Made by a program: the position numbers and the translations under genes. Of a stretch of DNA of 64,000 nucleotides, positions 12,971 to 26,118 are shown piece by piece. Source of the stretch: Hofstenia miamia (Eukaryota; Xenacoelomorpha; Acoela; Hofsteniidae); NCBI GenBank assembly GCA_900660155.1, contig CABFPE010000549.1, forward strand, positions 224,367 through 288,366, read 5' to 3'. The notes under the pieces are model-generated. The model had not been told where the DNA came from. It saw nothing but the letters and a program-made list of their open reading frames with translations, and searched no databases. Numbering within the stretch: the stretch's first letter is position 1; the number at the start of each line of letters is the position of its first letter.

Positions 12971-13573
12971 TTTTCAAAATCATTAATTTCTAAATATAAA
13001 TCTCTTATATATTAAGCTAGAAATTATATTCTTTATATTTTTAAAATAATATTTCAAGAAATTAATCATTCGTTGTAGTATTTTAAAATCAAATTCTCTT
13101 GGTTAATTGCATAAAATTTCAAAATATTTTTTCTTTAATACAGGATAATTTTATATTAGTGTATAAATACATTTGAGAAAGATGTACTGCTTTTTATAAT
13201 TGATTTAGTATTTTAGTAAAATAATTTAAGGTCGCGCAATCACTTGGCGTACTCCATCAAACACTTTGAACTACTCCACATTTATCAGACGATTTTCTGA
13301 AATGATGGTAACAATTGTGAATCATCTGTCGAAGCCACCACTCCGGCTTTACGATGAAGAATTTAGATGCTCTACTTCTCCAAGCACTGATCGAATTCAA
13401 TTTTTTTAATATATTTTATAATAAAAAGTAATATTTTGTATTTCATGCCACAATGTAATCTGTGAAATTAAGTTCTAATCCTGTACAAAATCGAACTATA
13501 TTTCACCTTCCGTCATTTAGACAATTGGAACTATTTATTTAAATTACATATATATATATATATATATATATAC

Positions 13574-13654
13574 TATGTCGCTATGTACGCTTAACAAATT
13601 ATATATGTCGCTATGTACGCATCGCAAAATTTATATATGTCGCTATGTACCAGC
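13574..13654 (+). repeat. Three-copy minisatellite
   Basis: TATGTCGCTATGTAC recurs at 13574, 13604 and 13636, spaced 30 and 32 bases, directly after an (AT)n tract (13548-13572). The spacers between copies are similar but not identical. The third copy diverges after GTAC. Confidence 0.85.
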
Positions 13655-14558
13655 AAGATTTTTTGTTGTTAAAAAATTGTAATGATATGATAATCACGCC
13701 CTCAGTGGTCTCAATGGTTGTACAGACTACTATTTGAAACCCTATTTTGGAACAAACACAAATTTTATTGAAAATAGCAGCCTAAGTACAGCTCTATAAT
13801 TACTCAAAAATTTAGTGAATAATTCAGCTGGAAGTTGGCTAACTTATAGTGTATTGCACAAACATAGTTCGAATTTTAATATATATAGCGATTCACAACC
13901 AACCAATGTCATGCAGCAATTTTTTTTGCAGATTTCTACTTGCGCTTTGTACCATGGAAATTTGAAAAAAGTGTATAAAGCGAAAGCTGAGCCGATTTTC
14001 CTATAGTACAAAGCAGTTCGGCATTGAGAAATGTCTTTAGACAATATTTTTATATTAGGAAATGTCCACATAGTTGAAAAATCATTTTCCAAAGCATTTT
14101 TAAATTCACATATTTTTTATTAAAAAAATATTGAAATTCTTATATACAAAAAATTGCACGCATACTTGCGTTTTGGACACAGCAAAAAACAGCTTTGTTT
14201 CTGCACCTAGGCACGTTCAATGAATTGCTGAGTTTAGTGTTAGCAGATTGCAGTAACCTTGAAACGGGTTACTGGTAACTTAATGGGCTAGTAACTCACC
14301 AGTTATTTATTAGTAACTTGCTAAAATGCAGTGATAACCTACATTGCCCATAATTATTGGGAGATTTGTCTATCAAACATGTGTCAGTTAGTAGGTCATT
14401 GTTTGTATGACGCATTAACGCATGCAAAAGTGAAGAAGCAATATAATGTTGTTTGATGGACTGCCTCTCATCAGTGATCTTGACACTTCATCTCACCAGT
14501 TACTTGAAGTGTTATTACTTCTAACCCCCTGTAACCTGTCGCGGTAAGCTCAAATTAA

Positions 14559-14904
14559 GGCCCAGTTTATTGCAGCCCGTGCAACACTCCCCAAAAAGCG
14601 TTCATTACAACCCTTCTAATTTGCACTGCTAGCCGTTAAAGATTTCAACACCCCGTGCATTCCAGAAAGCCGCGCTGATTGGGAGTGCAAGTTTGGTAAT
14701 AAACCAATCATCGCAGTCTTCAAATAATTCTTTAATATTCTGCAGCAAGTTTAGCAATGAAATTATATTTCCAATGCATGCAAGCATTGTAGTTAGCGTA
14801 GAAATTTGCCTGTGTATGATCATGTTTATATTATTAATGGGTTAGGGTTAGAAAACCTACTTGAAATGATAAACCGTTCGCACGGGCTCTAATAAACTGG
14901 GCTT
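14559..14904. mobile_element. Non-autonomous TIR transposon (MITE)
   Basis: The left end GGCCCAGTTTATTGCAGCCC and the right end, read on the opposite strand as AGCCCAGTTTATTAGAGCCC, form an inverted repeat of about 25 bp. The element is about 345 bp and has no coding frame. A left TTA flank and right TAC flank hint at a 3-bp target site, but this is weak. Confidence 0.55.
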
Positions 14905-15219
14905 ACTAGAAGCTTACTATTATGTATATTTACTACTAAGTAGGAACCTGCCAACCCTAGCTGTGATGTGTGCCAGTAAACAAAAAATCTGGTTTAAAAA
15001 TTCATTCCATGTAAATCAAGCCTTTTCGCGTTTTTAAGTTAGGTTAGTTAGTTTTTAAGTTAGTTAATTTCTAGCATAATTGTATATTGTTGAAATAAAT
15101 GTTTTTAATATGAATGTGTTTGTACAACGGGCAAGTGTGCGTGTATTTTGTGTTGTTTCTGGTAAAAAAATCATTATATATATAAACACTAATTATAATT
15201 ATATTGCCATAATCTAAAA

Positions 15220-15257
<38 letters not shown>

Positions 15258-16269
15258 CAGTACCAGAAAAATTCTACTAGTCTACTGTAAAAAAATTTTT
15301 TAATTTTTGAAAAACATCTACATGTGTTCAGTCCAGAAATTGGAGTAAACCTAAGATTTAGGAACAGGCCTGGACCGGCAAAGAAAACATTAGGACTAAC
15401 CTGAATCCAACTCCCTTTGAAGTTAAAACCAAATCGGGCAATTTTAAGCCCATTTTTTATTAGTAGCATAAAATTTTCTACATACTGCAATTGAAAAACC
15501 AAGATTGAGTCCGAGATGAGTACTTAAGATAATAATGTAAATTTCTAATTTTACTCATTGCTTATAAATTCTATGGCATTAACTGCATTCGTGTTAATTT
15601 TTAAATATATGCCCATTTTTTGCAATAACTTGGTAATAAACCAGGTAGAGATCTCGGCCCAATTCCTGTCAGTGGTAGCAATGGCTGGTGCGGACCCTTT
15701 ATATCAAAAATCATATTTGGGAGATCCATGACTTAACCTAACAGTATATCTAATGAATTTCCTAAAACAAATGTAATAAAGTATGACTTTTCTGGATGTT
15801 TGTTTTGGACTTTCAATATGGTTAATTAACTTAGCTTATGCGATTTTATCATTCTGCGTTCTTATAACTAAGTTCTTTGTTGATGATGTGCATAACTTCT
15901 GATCTTAGGTGTTCATTAATTCTACTAGTGAAATGTCACTTAGTATCCCTCAAATAAGAATATTGGCAGTCTTCACAATCATATATCATATAATGGAGGA
16001 AACTCGACATTTTTGATTGTATTTTTTAGCAAGAATATCTTGGGTCTTTAGAGATATCAATAGTGGTCATATCCCGAATTTTTAATGATGAGACGGTTCC
16101 TTTGTAAATGTACTTTTTAATTATCTAATGTGAGTAACCATTTTTCTCTAAAATTTCAAATAAATTATATATCGAATCAATTAGAATTTCATCATATGAT
16201 GGCATTCTTATTATCCGATTAATTAAACATTAAATTCTTTATCTGAGGACGATTTAGTAAATGGAGACT

Positions 16270-16318
<49 letters not shown>

Positions 16319-17398
16319 TAACACATTTTGAATATTTGGAATTGCACTTCAATTGATCGATATCTAGTTGTTGACTTATTAAATCATTAAATCATAAGAA
16401 CATAAACATATTCACATGCACATTTTCTACTAGATAACCTAATATAATTATCGTAATTTGAGCTTTCCAATGAGCCACATTCAAAATTTTATATTCTTAC
16501 CTATAGTCAAAAGCTTTTGAATTTTTAATTTTCTATATTAATTTATTATTAAGAAATTCATAATTTAAGGATTTTGAGTTTTTGATTTTATTTGCCTATT
16601 GGTTTATTTATAAATCTTAATTTAAATTTAGAAATCTTAAACACCTAAACATTTCAAAATAACGAAATCATTTAATCACAATGTATTTTTTAAAATTTTA
16701 TATTGGTAATTGGATCTAAATTTATCCCATAAGAAATGAGAATATAGAAACTTGTTCAATGCAATTTAGAAACCATTATTTCAAAGAACTAGCTAGAGAG
16801 CAATACAATATCTATCGCCTTTCTTATACAAATATTATGTTATCTTTGATGGATAAACCGTCTAATACTTAGTGTTATAAATAACGATTTATATTTGATG
16901 TTGAATTTTGGATACTTTAAACGTTTAGGTAAAATTTTGATTCAAATCGGTTCCGTTACATCTCTCGTTTTTAATTTAATCAATATAAAATATTTCAAAT
17001 CATCTTATGTCTGAGTTTTTTTGTTCACAAAAAATATTTTATCATATATATCATTTTGAAAAATTTCATGTCAGTTTTCTACATGCCATGTAAATACAGC
17101 AAATCTCAGCTAACCAAGTTTTTTTAATGAGACTTTAGAATTGCTTCCAAAAAAATTTGTTCCAAATTTTTGTATATATAAACAGATTTTTTCATTTTTA
17201 AATCGAAACGTTTGAAAATTAGATTTATCATCACATTTAGCATTTAGGTGTATAAAATTGATAATTTATCTAAAGAAAAGCAGCTATTTCAAATGCCAAA
17301 ATTGCATGGCTTCAGTTTTATTACCACATACATATATATTTTGCTGCTTCGACTTGATAAAAACAGTTTGTAAATATGTTTCCAAGGCTAATTAAAAT

Positions 17399-18496
17399 TT
17401 TCAAAGGCTTTCTATAATTTACTTTATTCATACATTCAGTGGTGCGCATAAGAAGAGAACGTGATACAATGATCCCACTTATCAGGTACCTAAAATTGAT
17501 TTTAGTTGATTAAGTAAAAAAAATTAAACTAAAATTTAGTGGCTTACTTTTCAATATTTTGAAAATTTCGCTGAAATGTTGCATGCTTTTGTCACTTAAG
17601 TTGATAACAATTGAGACATCCATTTGTCATTTGCTTAAACCCTGAATACATTTTGTCATTCCCTGGCAGACGTATTCCTTCCAATCCGGTCATGTTTAAA
17701 CTTATTGTTCAAAACCCAGATAAAATTATACGAAAAGTAAACCATTCAAGTAGGGCACCAGCTTAGCTTACCAAAATGTAAATCTATAATTGAAAAGCAT
17801 GAACATAATTATTATCTGAAGATCCTTCAGAATAAGGAAAAGTGCAGCGTAACTTTTTTCTGCTAATTGCAAACTTAATATGCATTCGAAAATAGGAAAT
17901 CACATCTTTCAAGGAAGTTCTTTGATAAAGTGCTAGTAGTTTCAAAATTTCAAAGGCTTTCTATAATTTACTTTATTCATACATTCAGTGGTGCGCATAA
18001 GAAAAGAACGTGATACAATGATCCCACTTATCAGGTACCTAAAATTGATTTTAGTTGATAAAGTAAAAAAAATTAAACTAAAATTTAGTGGCTTACTTTT
18101 CAATATTTTGAAAATTTCGCTGAAATGTTGCATGCTTTTGTCACTTAAGTTGATAACAATTGAGACATCCATTTGTCATTTGCTTAAACCCTGAATACAT
18201 TTTGTCATTCCCTGCCAGACGTATTCCTTCCAATCCGGTCATGTTTAAACTTATTGTTCAAAGCCCAGATAAAATTATACGAAAAGTAAACCATTCAAGT
18301 AGGGCACCAGCTTAGCTTACCAAAATGCAAATCTATAATTGAAAAGCATGAACATAATTATTATCTGAAGATCCTTCAGAATAAGGAAAAGTGCAGCGTA
18401 ACTTTTTTTTCTGCAAATTGCAAACTTAATATGCATTCGAAAATAGGAAATCACATCTTTCAAGGAAGTTCTTTGATAAAGTGCTTGTAGATTCAA
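17399..18496 (+). repeat. 549-bp tandem duplication
   Basis: Two direct copies (about 17399-17947 and 17948-18496) with an offset of 549 bases and roughly 8-10 differences by eye, including AAGAAGAGAAC versus AAGAAAAGAAC and CTGGCAG versus CTGCCAG. No N lies at the junction. It ends about 125 bp before Kv2 exon 2. It may be a recent tandem duplication or two alleles joined in assembly. Confidence 0.85.
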
Positions 18497-18622
18497 AATC
18501 CATAGATATGTCACAGTATGAATTCAGATTTCATTGGTTGCATGGGAGGTTGTGTTTTAAAGCTGATTGTACAGTCATTAGGGAGAGAATCGGGATTGAA
18601 AAATAATGGATTTCTATTTTAG

Positions 18623-18944
18623 GATCTTTGCCCAATTGCATTCAGTCACGATTTGGAGTATTGGGAGATTGATGAGCTCTATCTCGAGCCTTGTTGTCAG
18701 CATAGATACTACCAGCGTAAAGAACAACTGGTTGAAGAACAGATGCGTCTGGAAACCGAAAGAATCAACTTCATGTCCATGAACATCGACGCAAAGAAGG
18801 GCAACCTTTTTTCAGTTTACAAACGCAAGATCTGGCAATTGGTTGAAATACCCGACTCATCATCAGCAGCAAAAACATTTGCTTTAGTTTCTATCGTCTT
18901 CATACTCATATCAACTTTGGCTTTATCACTAAACACTTTGCCAG
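18623..18944 (+). CDS. Shab: Kv2 channel, exon 2: end of T1, S1
   Basis: Acceptor TTCTATTTTAG precedes 18623 and the reading frame continues in phase 0. The exon encodes residues 96-202 plus the first base of codon 203. It completes the zinc site (Cys98, Cys119, Cys120, exactly HX5CX20CC with His92 of exon 1), then the Kv2-like stretch YWEIDELYLEPCC and a charged linker (about 121-175). The first membrane segment follows (S1, about 180-198), ending LSLNTLP, a hallmark of Kv2 S1. The donor is GTGAAA at 18945, phase 1. An open frame runs past the donor for about 30 codons, but it is not channel-like and is read as intron. Confidence 0.93.
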
Positions 18945-21169
18945 GTGAAAATTCTATCAACCTATCAATTCCACTGGCGCGTTTAGGAGGCAAACCCCCC
19001 TTTTTGGATCACTTAATTAAAATGCTCTCTTTTCCTCAAAACTGAAAATTCAAAAAAATTAACCTATTGTTTGCTAAAAACAGACGATTTCATTTTGTGA
19101 AAATTTAGTTTTGTTCAAAAAACATTTTGTTTACAATTTCTTTTTGTAAAAATGGGTGTCCGCATCCTCGTTTTAAATATCATAAACGCGCCTTTGATCA
19201 ATTCCATATCATAGTCTCTCTTGCCAATAGTTGATGGAAGCATAGTAATTTTATCCTTTTGCGATACATATGCTTCTTCCATAGTATGGTTAATAAGTTT
19301 TTCACAGAATTTTGAATTAATTTTGATTAATAAAACGTCTTTATCATTTGCATTGCAAATCACATATTTATATAAAATGTGTTCGGTTTAGTGGATTGCA
19401 ATGGAAATTAAACTGGGAATAATACCAACAGCTGTAGTAGATCTATTCCATAATAATAATTATTTTTTAAATTTAATGTAATGTTTAACGACAATTTACA
19501 TCGGTTTAATGTCAAGCACCTTTTCAAATGGTTTAGTTGTTTGCTTTGCATTTCTCTCAGCATAAACTGTAAATATAGTCTATATTAAATATCTTGAAAA
19601 ATTGCTATTAAATAGAAAGATATGCATATGTTTAATTTGACTATGAATTTTACACAGTTGCTCAATGTCACGACTAAACTCTACTAATGTCATAGTTGAT
19701 AGAATATGTTTCGCGTCCTCTACAAAATAAAATATCCTTCTAATGCTAAAAAAATGTGACTTCAGATTTCCATGACGTGTTGAGTGCATTCTTTTCAGTA
19801 TAATAATTCCGAGAGAATGCTTTACAAAGCCCAGATGTGAACTATTTTAACGAAATCAGTTCATGCAATTTTTATATAATAAAGATAAAAACTAAATTGT
19901 TGAAAATTTTTATGCCATTCTTTGCTACGTGTTGATAAAAGATATAACTTCAAGCAGTTGTGTAAATGATAGAGAGCAGGGGGGCTGGAGCCCCCCCCCT
20001 CTCTTGTAGGCCTTCTGACTATTGTGAGCCATTACCTTAATAATATCATATCACCGTAGGTCCTTGTAGTATAGATTCAGCTTCATTCGGTCCATTTCTC
20101 TAAAGCATTGAATTTCATTTATAATAGTAGTAATTGATCAATGCAATTTTCAAAAAATTTTCCCTAAGCATTATAAATACGTTACATAATTTTGAAAATT
20201 TCAATGGCTAGAAATTTTTTATTGGATTTGCTTACATATCTTATCACGTTTTTGAGCAATTCTGTTTTTGAAAAGAGCTATTTTTGTTTTAAGTAAATGC
20301 ATTTTATCAACAGAGTGACAATATTTTGAAGTTAAAAGAAATCTATTTATTTATAGAAATGTGTCTTTCTAAAAATAAAAGCAGTATTCTATTTGATTTC
20401 AGTCATTTTGCCCCGCCTCAATCCTACCCTTGGAAGAGCGGACACTGCAAGTAAATGTTAGAAATAAATGAACTAAAAATTTTTTCTGATTTTAAAGTAG
20501 AGCAATGACGTCAACGCATTTTAAAACACACGTTCAAATGAAGTGCCTACCGAACATTCACTTAAAATGCAATGCTTTAAATATCAATATCAGAGAATAC
20601 ACAATTTCTAAGTTTGGGTATAATGCGATTGCTATGCAATATTGCACTCAAATGTTAAAGGTATTCCCTATTCCTACAAACTCCCCTCATGCAATGAGTC
20701 TTAGTTGTGTACAGGGTACACAATACTACTTGCTCAAGATTGCGCATGTTTATTCGTATTTATTTTGTGTGGATTTCTGCTTCTTTTTGATTGAAGAGCA
20801 ATAATGGATTTAAGACTAATTTCTGATGTCAAACGTCGATTATTTAATGACGCAAGATTTGCCTGGATACTTAGTTTTTATTGTTTTATTAAAATTATGC
20901 AATATGGTTGTGCAACAGCTTATAAAGAAACCATAACTGATATTTAATTTTAAATTCCAAAAATTTACTAACCATTCAAATTACAATTAGAGATTTTGAT
21001 TGGTTTTCTTTAATACATTGCAATGTCAATTTACGAAACAGGGGCAGATCAGGAGTTGGATAGTAACTAACTTTACCCCGAAAATGAAGGTCTGAATGCG
21101 AATCTATGAATTTGCTCTCTTCATTTTTAGTTTAAATCAAATTAGAAAATCTTTAGGAGCATATCTTTG

Positions 21170-21523
21170 CTTTGGCCCCTGCGAGTTGACATTTTTAGAT
21201 TCGAGTCGAGTTGGAACGCTAACTTGCGAATTCGAGTAGAGTTCCAATTATATTTAGACTTATTATTCTCGGTAGGCTAAGCTATATATAACTATGCTGC
21301 CTTATATAAATGTAGGGTAAAGATACAACATGCGAATCTAAATAAGAGAAACCATGCCTGAAGACTTACAATTTGGGGTAAATTATAAAAGTTTGTTGGA
21401 TTCTTCGACATCATGGATGAAAAATAGATCAAATTGAAGCAAATATCGAGTTGAGTTCGAGTACTCGAAATGTCGAGTTGAGTTTTTGGCCCTCGACTCG
21501 AATTTCGAGTACTCGTAGGGCCT
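21170..21523. mobile_element. hAT-like MITE with 8-bp target duplication
   Basis: The 8-bp direct repeat TATCTTTG lies at 21162-21169 and 21524-21531, flanking a 354-bp element. The ends are loosely inverted: GGCCCCTGCGAGT near the left, and AGGCCCTACGAGT on the opposite strand at the right. The subterminal parts are rich in CGAGT/ACTCG words on both sides. It has no coding frame. The 8-bp duplication points to hAT. Confidence 0.6.
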
Positions 21524-23479
21524 TATCTTTGCTACATTAGTTTATATTTGTAATTATTGAAGCAAGGAAACCAGCCTTAACTACTGAAAGATGTGTTTTA
21601 AACTTAAGCAGCCTGGTTTTCTTTTAAAAGGACAAACAATTTTTCCATATTTTCCAAGACTTTTTCCAAACTTATTAGCTATAGACACATCTACTGATAA
21701 AGGAAAAGTTTCTACTAAAATGTATTATTTTGTTCGAAGTACTTGAAAAGCTTAACTATTTTTTTTGAAAAATCTGATTTTTTAGAAAGCTTAAATTACC
21801 TTCCTAATCAACATTGATGAATTTAAAAGTTTTAGATGTCATTACAGAAACTCTAATTGCTTCTATATCTTTGCATAGACATCCTCTATCCCATTGAGAC
21901 ATACCGTACGCATAGTCAGAGGTCGTGGTGGCCAACGATTTTAGAAATCTTTGTTAGTTTTTGAATAATAAACATTTAATTAATTGCCAAGAACCATAAA
22001 CAATTATAAAAAATTTACTGAACGGCCTGACGTTAAGAATAATGTTGACATATTTTATCTTCAATTGGGAAATATATGAAACAACATATATTTAAAGTAG
22101 AAATATACTTGTGCGTTTTACAAGTAGAAAACATTCCATAATGAGAATTCATTTTGAACACTTGCATTGATATTTTCCAGGTCATGTTAGCAGTTTGCAC
22201 GCTTCGTTTACTGAACATGTGTCATGGAAAACATTGTCAATCATCTATTTTAAGGAGTTTACTTATTAATTAAATTGCTATCACGAGATGAAAAATTTTC
22301 TAATGCCTAATTATAAGAATAAAAATTTTTTACAAAAAAACTATGTCCTAATCAATGTAATATGCTTTATTTCACCTCAAGGATGTAGTTTGGCCTCCAG
22401 TTCTGGACATTTATTGTGAGGGAATGAGGTTATGCAATTTTTGAAAAGTTCAATATTGAAATCATAAGCATTGGAAAATCAAATTTAAAGGACTAGGTAT
22501 AACTTTTGGCGTTCATAAATTGGAATTTGAAAAGCTAAAGCAGAAGATGAAGGTGAGTTAAAGAAAGAATGCTGCAGTTGGTTAGAGGAAGACATGGTCA
22601 CAAGTCAATGCTTGCAGAAAATTGCAGGAATTCGGAAAATTCTTCGCGAAAAGGCAACAGGTGAACATAGAAGTCAAGCCTAAAAGTACAGACGCACAGC
22701 TAATGAAAGTGCAAGAGCAAGCAATCAGGACAAACACGCTGGAGAAGCTTGTGCAATAAGTGCAGACTTTGTACCCGACCACTTTGCTTGGATAGCGTAC
22801 TGGGTTAGGCTTTGCACGTTATGACATTGGGTATATTGGAGCTAAGATGGTAGTAGGGACTGAAGGTAGAAAATATATAAATGTATATAGCATAACGAAC
22901 GTGGAAAGGAAGATAATATGGGATTTAAATATTGAGAAGAAGTCATTAAAGCACGGAAGTCAAATAATACATAGCGTACAATAATGAGAGCAATAAAGGC
23001 AACAGCAGTCTTAAGGGACAGAAATATTGAAAACCAGTTGGAAGATACAATTTACTTTGCACTCGTTGCGCTAATATATAGATATGATAGTGCATTCATT
23101 ATTTGAATAAATAACTTCTTGACAAAAAGCTGCGCTTATCAGGTCTTCCACAAATTTCGATTTTTGATATATAATTATCCTAACCTTAAACTGCCCGGGG
23201 AATTTTGAAAATTTTTCATTCGTTTAAAAAATATTTTAAAAGCATAGAGCTAAGAAAAATTCTTAACTTCGGCACAGTTACCTCTGTCTTTTCGCGCATT
23301 ACGCCTCAATAATTTTAGGATATCCTTGCCATGTCAGTAAACACTCAAAGTTCTTCGGTATTTTCATGAGCCCAAAACCTTATAAAAATGAAGGTTAACT
23401 GTGGAATTTAAATATTTCTCAAAAAATTGAACTTTTCAATGAAAAATTAAACTTTTTAACTACTTCAACCACAGTTGAA

Positions 23480-23640
23480 AGTTTTAATAGAATTTTTCAG
23501 CATTGCATTAAATCAGGTTCCCAATAGAATGTCCGTGCCTTATGATTTCAAATGTGTCAATAGAAAATTCTTTGTAAATGTGGAAAAACGGTTTTTTAAT
23601 GGACTCCAGGTAGTTTAGGGCTAAGGCTTTCGAAACAATA
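23480..23640 (+). repeat. Old dispersed repeat, copy 2
   Basis: Second member of the family seen at about 1530-1700, in the same orientation. It shares CCCAATAGA, CC.TGCC, GAAAATTCTTTG and a G.GGAAAAACGGTTT block. The borders are unclear. Confidence 0.45.
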
Positions 23641-24356
23641 AATAATAAAAACTGTATAAATAATAATAAACAGCATCCAATTCATCAAATGAAAGTTGCT
23701 TCTAGAAACGGTAGGAAGAACTTATTAATTAAATGTGCTATCTAAAATCGAAACAATTTAAGAGACGGATTTCTTGTGAAATCTATTTTTAAATTTGATT
23801 TCCACAATCGTATTTAAAACCTTTCCAACTTCAAACTTTTATGGTTAATTGATTCGATTCGTATTGCGTAGATTTTGAAGACCTTCAGTATCTCTAACAG
23901 GAAATCGTTTTAAATGCTGATAAAGGGCTTGAGTTATTAAAAATAAATCATTTCCCTAATTTTTTAATTTAGACAAAGCGAATGGTTTCTTTTGAAATGC
24001 AGGAAATTACTTCTGCTGTATGTTTGTTTTTATAAGAAATATTTGACTAGATAAACGGAAACTGGTGCTTTATCTTTCATCAGAATTGATAACAATCAAG
24101 TAATTTGCAGTTTTATGAAATTGCCATTCAACCTAATTCCCCAGAGACTGAAACGAAATACAGAATTTTCTAGTTATAGCAAAGTTTGCCGCACTATATT
24201 TTCACATAATCAAAGACAATTCTCTTCTTAAACTTTGTAGCAGTAGGGTGTATATCTAATTGTTACTTTAAAATTTATTCATTTACATAAACTATAATAT
24301 TAAATACTTTCAAATTTTTTGATATTTTGGCCTCCAAAAATCTGTTGATCGGATTG

Positions 24357-24967
24357 ATATAATAATAATAATAATGTATTTTATGATTATGTATCTGAAA
24401 ATAACATTCAGAATATAATTTACAAATATGGATATTTCAGGCATCTGTTTTGAAACATTTTGAGGTTTTGATATTTTTTGCCAGAATCGTTGGAGGCATA
24501 CGTGGCCTTAATCTCTCTGCAGCGAATTGAGTTCTATTAGGAAGGATGTGTCGAAGAGGGTGTGTCGAATTTGATTGGATCTTGCTGAATAATTGTATTG
24601 ATGTAAACGATTGTATGATTCTGAATCGGATAGCTTTCTTCTGTATTCTATCAATGTAGTACAAATGTATCTTGTTCTCTGCTGCATACGCTTCAAGTCC
24701 ATAATTAATAAAGTTGACAATAATACTAGAATACAACAGTTCCAGCTCAGCAGTTGAGTATCCCAAACGTGTAAGCTTTAGGAGCAAGTAAATGTGCTGG
24801 TTAATCTTTTTCGTTAAATTCATCACATGACTTTGAAAACTAAAGTGGTTGGATATTGTAATTCCAAGTATTTTCATTTCATTTACTAATAAGAAATTCT
24901 GAGTATTTTGGGTTGGTATGTGACAATTTCTTCGAAGAGGGATTATAAGCTCTTTTGATTTAGATCA
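24357..24967 (-). mobile_element. LINE (non-LTR retrotransposon) 3' fragment, CR1/Jockey-like
   Basis: The minus strand encodes the thumb and C-terminal part of a non-LTR reverse transcriptase. A KSKELII motif comes first, then KILGITISNHFSF (the typical K-LGV-I block), KINQHIYLL, an INYGLEAYA block and DRIQKKAIRF. The reading frame is open from about 24964 to 24437. The catalytic FADD region is absent, so the copy is 5'-truncated, as is usual for LINEs. Downstream on the minus strand it ends with an (ATT)n-type tail at about 24357-24375, which marks the 3' terminus. The clade (CR1/L2/Jockey-like) is inferred from the C-terminal motifs only. Confidence 0.75.
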
Positions 24968-26118
24968 GAAACTGCTAATATTAAATTATCAGGAAACAAC
25001 AACGTCAGTTGAACTGTGGGAATATTTCAGTTGAAATAGGAAGGGTCAGTCTTGATGTGGGTAAGATAACCTGGTTCATCTCGCTACGACAAGCAAGAAT
25101 TTTTTGTGATACTGAACTAGTATTAAAAACATTTGTAATCATTATTTTGAGAATATTCTCTCAGCATTTTTACAATTATAAATTGGACATAACAATGTTT
25201 TACATAACGTGCAAGAATTTCTAGATTAAACGTTCAATTGTCTTAGCAACACTTGGTCTCTGAACAATTGTAAAATTTGAGTTATAACAAGGCGTATAAA
25301 TAGACTTTTGCTAGAAGTATCTTGAAATTTACATTTTTCCGAAAAGAATTCATAGTCCTATAATTTCAAAAATTTATGTCTAATTAAAGGATTGATAATT
25401 CACGTAAACTTAAAGAACTTTTTAAATTAACCTTAAACTGCCCAACCTATGTTCTACAAATAATTCAAAAACTTCAATTTCAGAATTGCATGTGTTTTTG
25501 TATTTATAAAAAGGTCACAGCATGATTTGTCCCTTTAAAAGGACGATCGGTAAATTGTCGTAAAACAGAATTTGTTATATGATTAAAATTTTTTAATCTA
25601 GTACAGTATTATGAAATACAGCAAATCAATTTCTAGCAACAATACAAAGACGAATATTACACTTTGAACAGCCATTGTCAAATTCAAGACATTAAATTGT
25701 TTTCACATAATTTACAAATCAGCCAACAAAGAAAAAAGGTTTCTGGGGCTGAAAGTGTGTATCTTGTAACTACTTGAGGTAAGTTTGTCCTTTTAAAAGT
25801 ACACCAGGCTTTTTAAGGTTAAATACATAATCACTGTTTAGAACGAAAAAAATGAATATTACAAAAATTGGCGGTTGGAGTCCAATTACACAATTTTGAA
25901 AGGGGTATAAATTTACAAATCGTATAACCATTAGAACCAAGGGCATCTGAACCGGCCCGACCACCCCGATCTTGGACGGGGTTGAATTTTGACTCCGCTG
26001 GGTAAATTTTACAAAAATAAAAGTATCTTCATTTCAAGTAGAAAAATATTCCTCTAATAGCATTGCGGATGAAATGTATAATTGTACTTTACCTGTATAG
26101 CATTTTTCATCTTTATTA

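Larger units (their letters stand above)
7783..18622 (+). other. Kv2 intron 1
   Basis: About 10.8 kb, GT at 7783 to AG at 18621-18622, including a 1-kb N run. It holds a TIR element (8035-8504), a minisatellite (13574-13654), a second TIR element (14559-14904), AT microsatellites and a 549-bp tandem duplication shortly before exon 2. The 122-codon open frame at 11326-11694 (minus) has no recognisable domain, and I do not call it a gene. Confidence 0.85.

Noticed and set aside
11762-13015. Very long open frames through the first N run
   Set aside because: They exist only because Ns do not encode stops. The same applies to the frames at 57536-58327.
13574-13654. CRISPR-like array
   Set aside because: Only three imperfect units without true spacers, in eukaryotic DNA. 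It is a minisatellite.
18945-19045. Continuation of exon 2 past the donor as an alternative C-terminus
   Set aside because: The frame is open to 19045, but the peptide is not channel-like, and retention would remove S2-S6. Read as intron.
20505-20804. 99-codon plus-strand frame
   Set aside because: No recognisable motif or splice support. Frames of this length occur by chance in this much sequence.
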